64,000 nucleotides of DNA from JAXMHQ01 sp046346665 (lineage in GTDB: Bacteria > Verrucomicrobiota > Verrucomicrobiia > Limisphaerales > JAXMHQ01): contig JAXMHQ010000028.1 in assembly GCA_046346665.1 (NCBI GenBank), positions 10,393 to 74,392 on the forward strand. Reading direction: 5' to 3'. This document shows, piece after piece, positions 63,425-64,000 of this stretch (within the stretch, counting starts at the first letter, position 1; every line of letters begins with the position of its first letter). The notes under the pieces were generated by a model that made no database searches, was not told where the DNA came from, and was given only the letters and a program-made list of their open reading frames with translations. The position numbers and the translations under genes were made by a program.

Positions 63425-64000
63425 ATGAACAATGATGTCCCGCCCGATTGGAAGCCGGCACGGCTGCAGGCATCCTGGATTCTTTTGTTCGCGGTTTTCG
63501 TGGTCCTGGCGAGCTCCGTCCGAGCGGCCGCACCCCGAGTGTTGATCATCGATTCCTTCGGCCGCGACATCGCGCCCTTCAACGCCGCTGTCTCCTCCTT
63601 CCGAACCACGCTGGCGGAAGAACTGGGCGAGCCGGTGGACATCTACGAGGCGTCCCTCGATGCCGCCCGCTTTGTGCAGCCGGATATGGAATCCGCTTTC
63701 GCGGAGTTCCTCCGGGCCCGGTTCCGCGCACAGCCCCTTGAGCTCGTCGTGTCCGTGGGCGCCCCGGCCGCCCGTTTTATTGCCGCGCACCGCTCGGCGC
63801 TCTTTCCCGAAGCGCCGGTTCTTTACATGGGGGTCGACCCGCGCATGCTTCCGCCGGGCTTGCCCGGCACGAACGCCACGATCGTCACCCAGCGCGTTCA
63901 GCTTCCCGGGATGATCGAGGACATTCTGCAACTGGAGCCCGACACCACGAACATCGCGGTGATCTTTGGCGATTCGCCGCTCGAAAAATTCTGGGTGAAC
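63425..64000 (+). CDS. ABC-type substrate-binding sensor domain protein, 5' part
   Basis: Open from the ATG at 63425 to the window end (192 codons seen). A signal anchor (SWILLFAVFVVLASSVRAAA) is followed by VLIIDSFGRDIAPFNAAVSS and VVSVGAPAARFIAAHRSALF, the layout of the ABC-transporter substrate-binding-like sensor module often joined to PAS/histidine kinase domains. The remainder lies outside the window, so kinase identity is inferred. Confidence 0.75.
   Translation, partial: MNNDVPPDWKPARLQASWILLFAVFVVLASSVRAAAPRVLIIDSFGRDIAPFNAAVSSFRTTLAEELGEPVDIYEASLDAARFVQPDMESAFAEFLRARFRAQPLELVVSVGAPAARFIAAHRSALFPEAPVLYMGVDPRMLPPGLPGTNATIVTQRVQLPGMIEDILQLEPDTTNIAVIFGDSPLEKFWVN

Overview
The window looks like a high-GC chromosome segment from a Gram-negative heterotroph, most likely a Verrucomicrobiota (Limisphaerales/Pedosphaera-like) bacterium. 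The evidence is indirect: PEP-CTERM proteins, many secreted low-complexity proteins, a PQQ sugar dehydrogenase fused to cytochrome c, and numerous nested inverted repeats of the accacggataaacacgg and gtagccgcgattgtcaaatcgcgg types. No taxonomic marker gene is present, so this is an inference.

Region 1 (1-13.0 kb) is a surface-polysaccharide locus read on the + strand with many overlapping starts. In order it holds the end of an acyl-AMP ligase, a glutamine-dependent asparagine synthase homologue, an NAD-synthetase-like ATP pyrophosphatase, an acyl carrier protein, a GNAT acetyltransferase, a FemAB-like transferase, a sugar ketoisomerase, a DegT aminotransferase, a hexapeptide acyltransferase, a Wzx-type flippase, a nucleotide-sugar dehydrogenase, an RmlD-like reductase and an outer-membrane barrel ending at an intrinsic terminator. 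Together they look like production, decoration and export of an aminosugar/uronate polymer.

Region 2 (13.0-29.6 kb) holds secreted and membrane proteins: PQQ dehydrogenase-cytochrome c, a Tat-exported DUF362-like protein, an SGNH hydrolase, FN3, RCC1-repeat, metalloprotease, DUF4239, PEP-CTERM, BNR-repeat and DUF3237 proteins. They are separated by REPIN-like and long inverted repeats and by a 340-bp MITE-like element.

Region 3 (29.65-63.15 kb) is a 33.4-kb integrative island in a tRNA-Lys(CUU) gene. A 48-bp 3' piece of the tRNA (29680-29727) is repeated exactly at 63100-63147, and a tyrosine recombinase with a small excisionase-like protein lies at the distal end. The cargo includes a complete type I BREX operon (brxA-brxB-brxC-[CBASS]-pglX-wHTH-pglZ-brxL, minus strand). 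Inserted between brxC and pglX are a CD-NTase and a Cap15-like 2TM beta-barrel effector, i.e. a minimal CBASS system. A TIR-domain protein, a GIY-YIG/DUF4357 nuclease and several unknowns flank BREX. A five-gene operon of secreted PEP-CTERM, BspA-like and DNRLRE proteins, a lone PEP-CTERM protein and a transglutaminase-like protein follow. The plasmid-like distal end has an iteron-like cluster and a 31-bp box repeated in front of three reading frames.

Region 4 (63.15-64.0 kb) returns to chromosome: a second tRNA-Lys 3' fragment, a GIY-YIG gene remnant, and the start of a gene with an ABC-type substrate-binding sensor domain.
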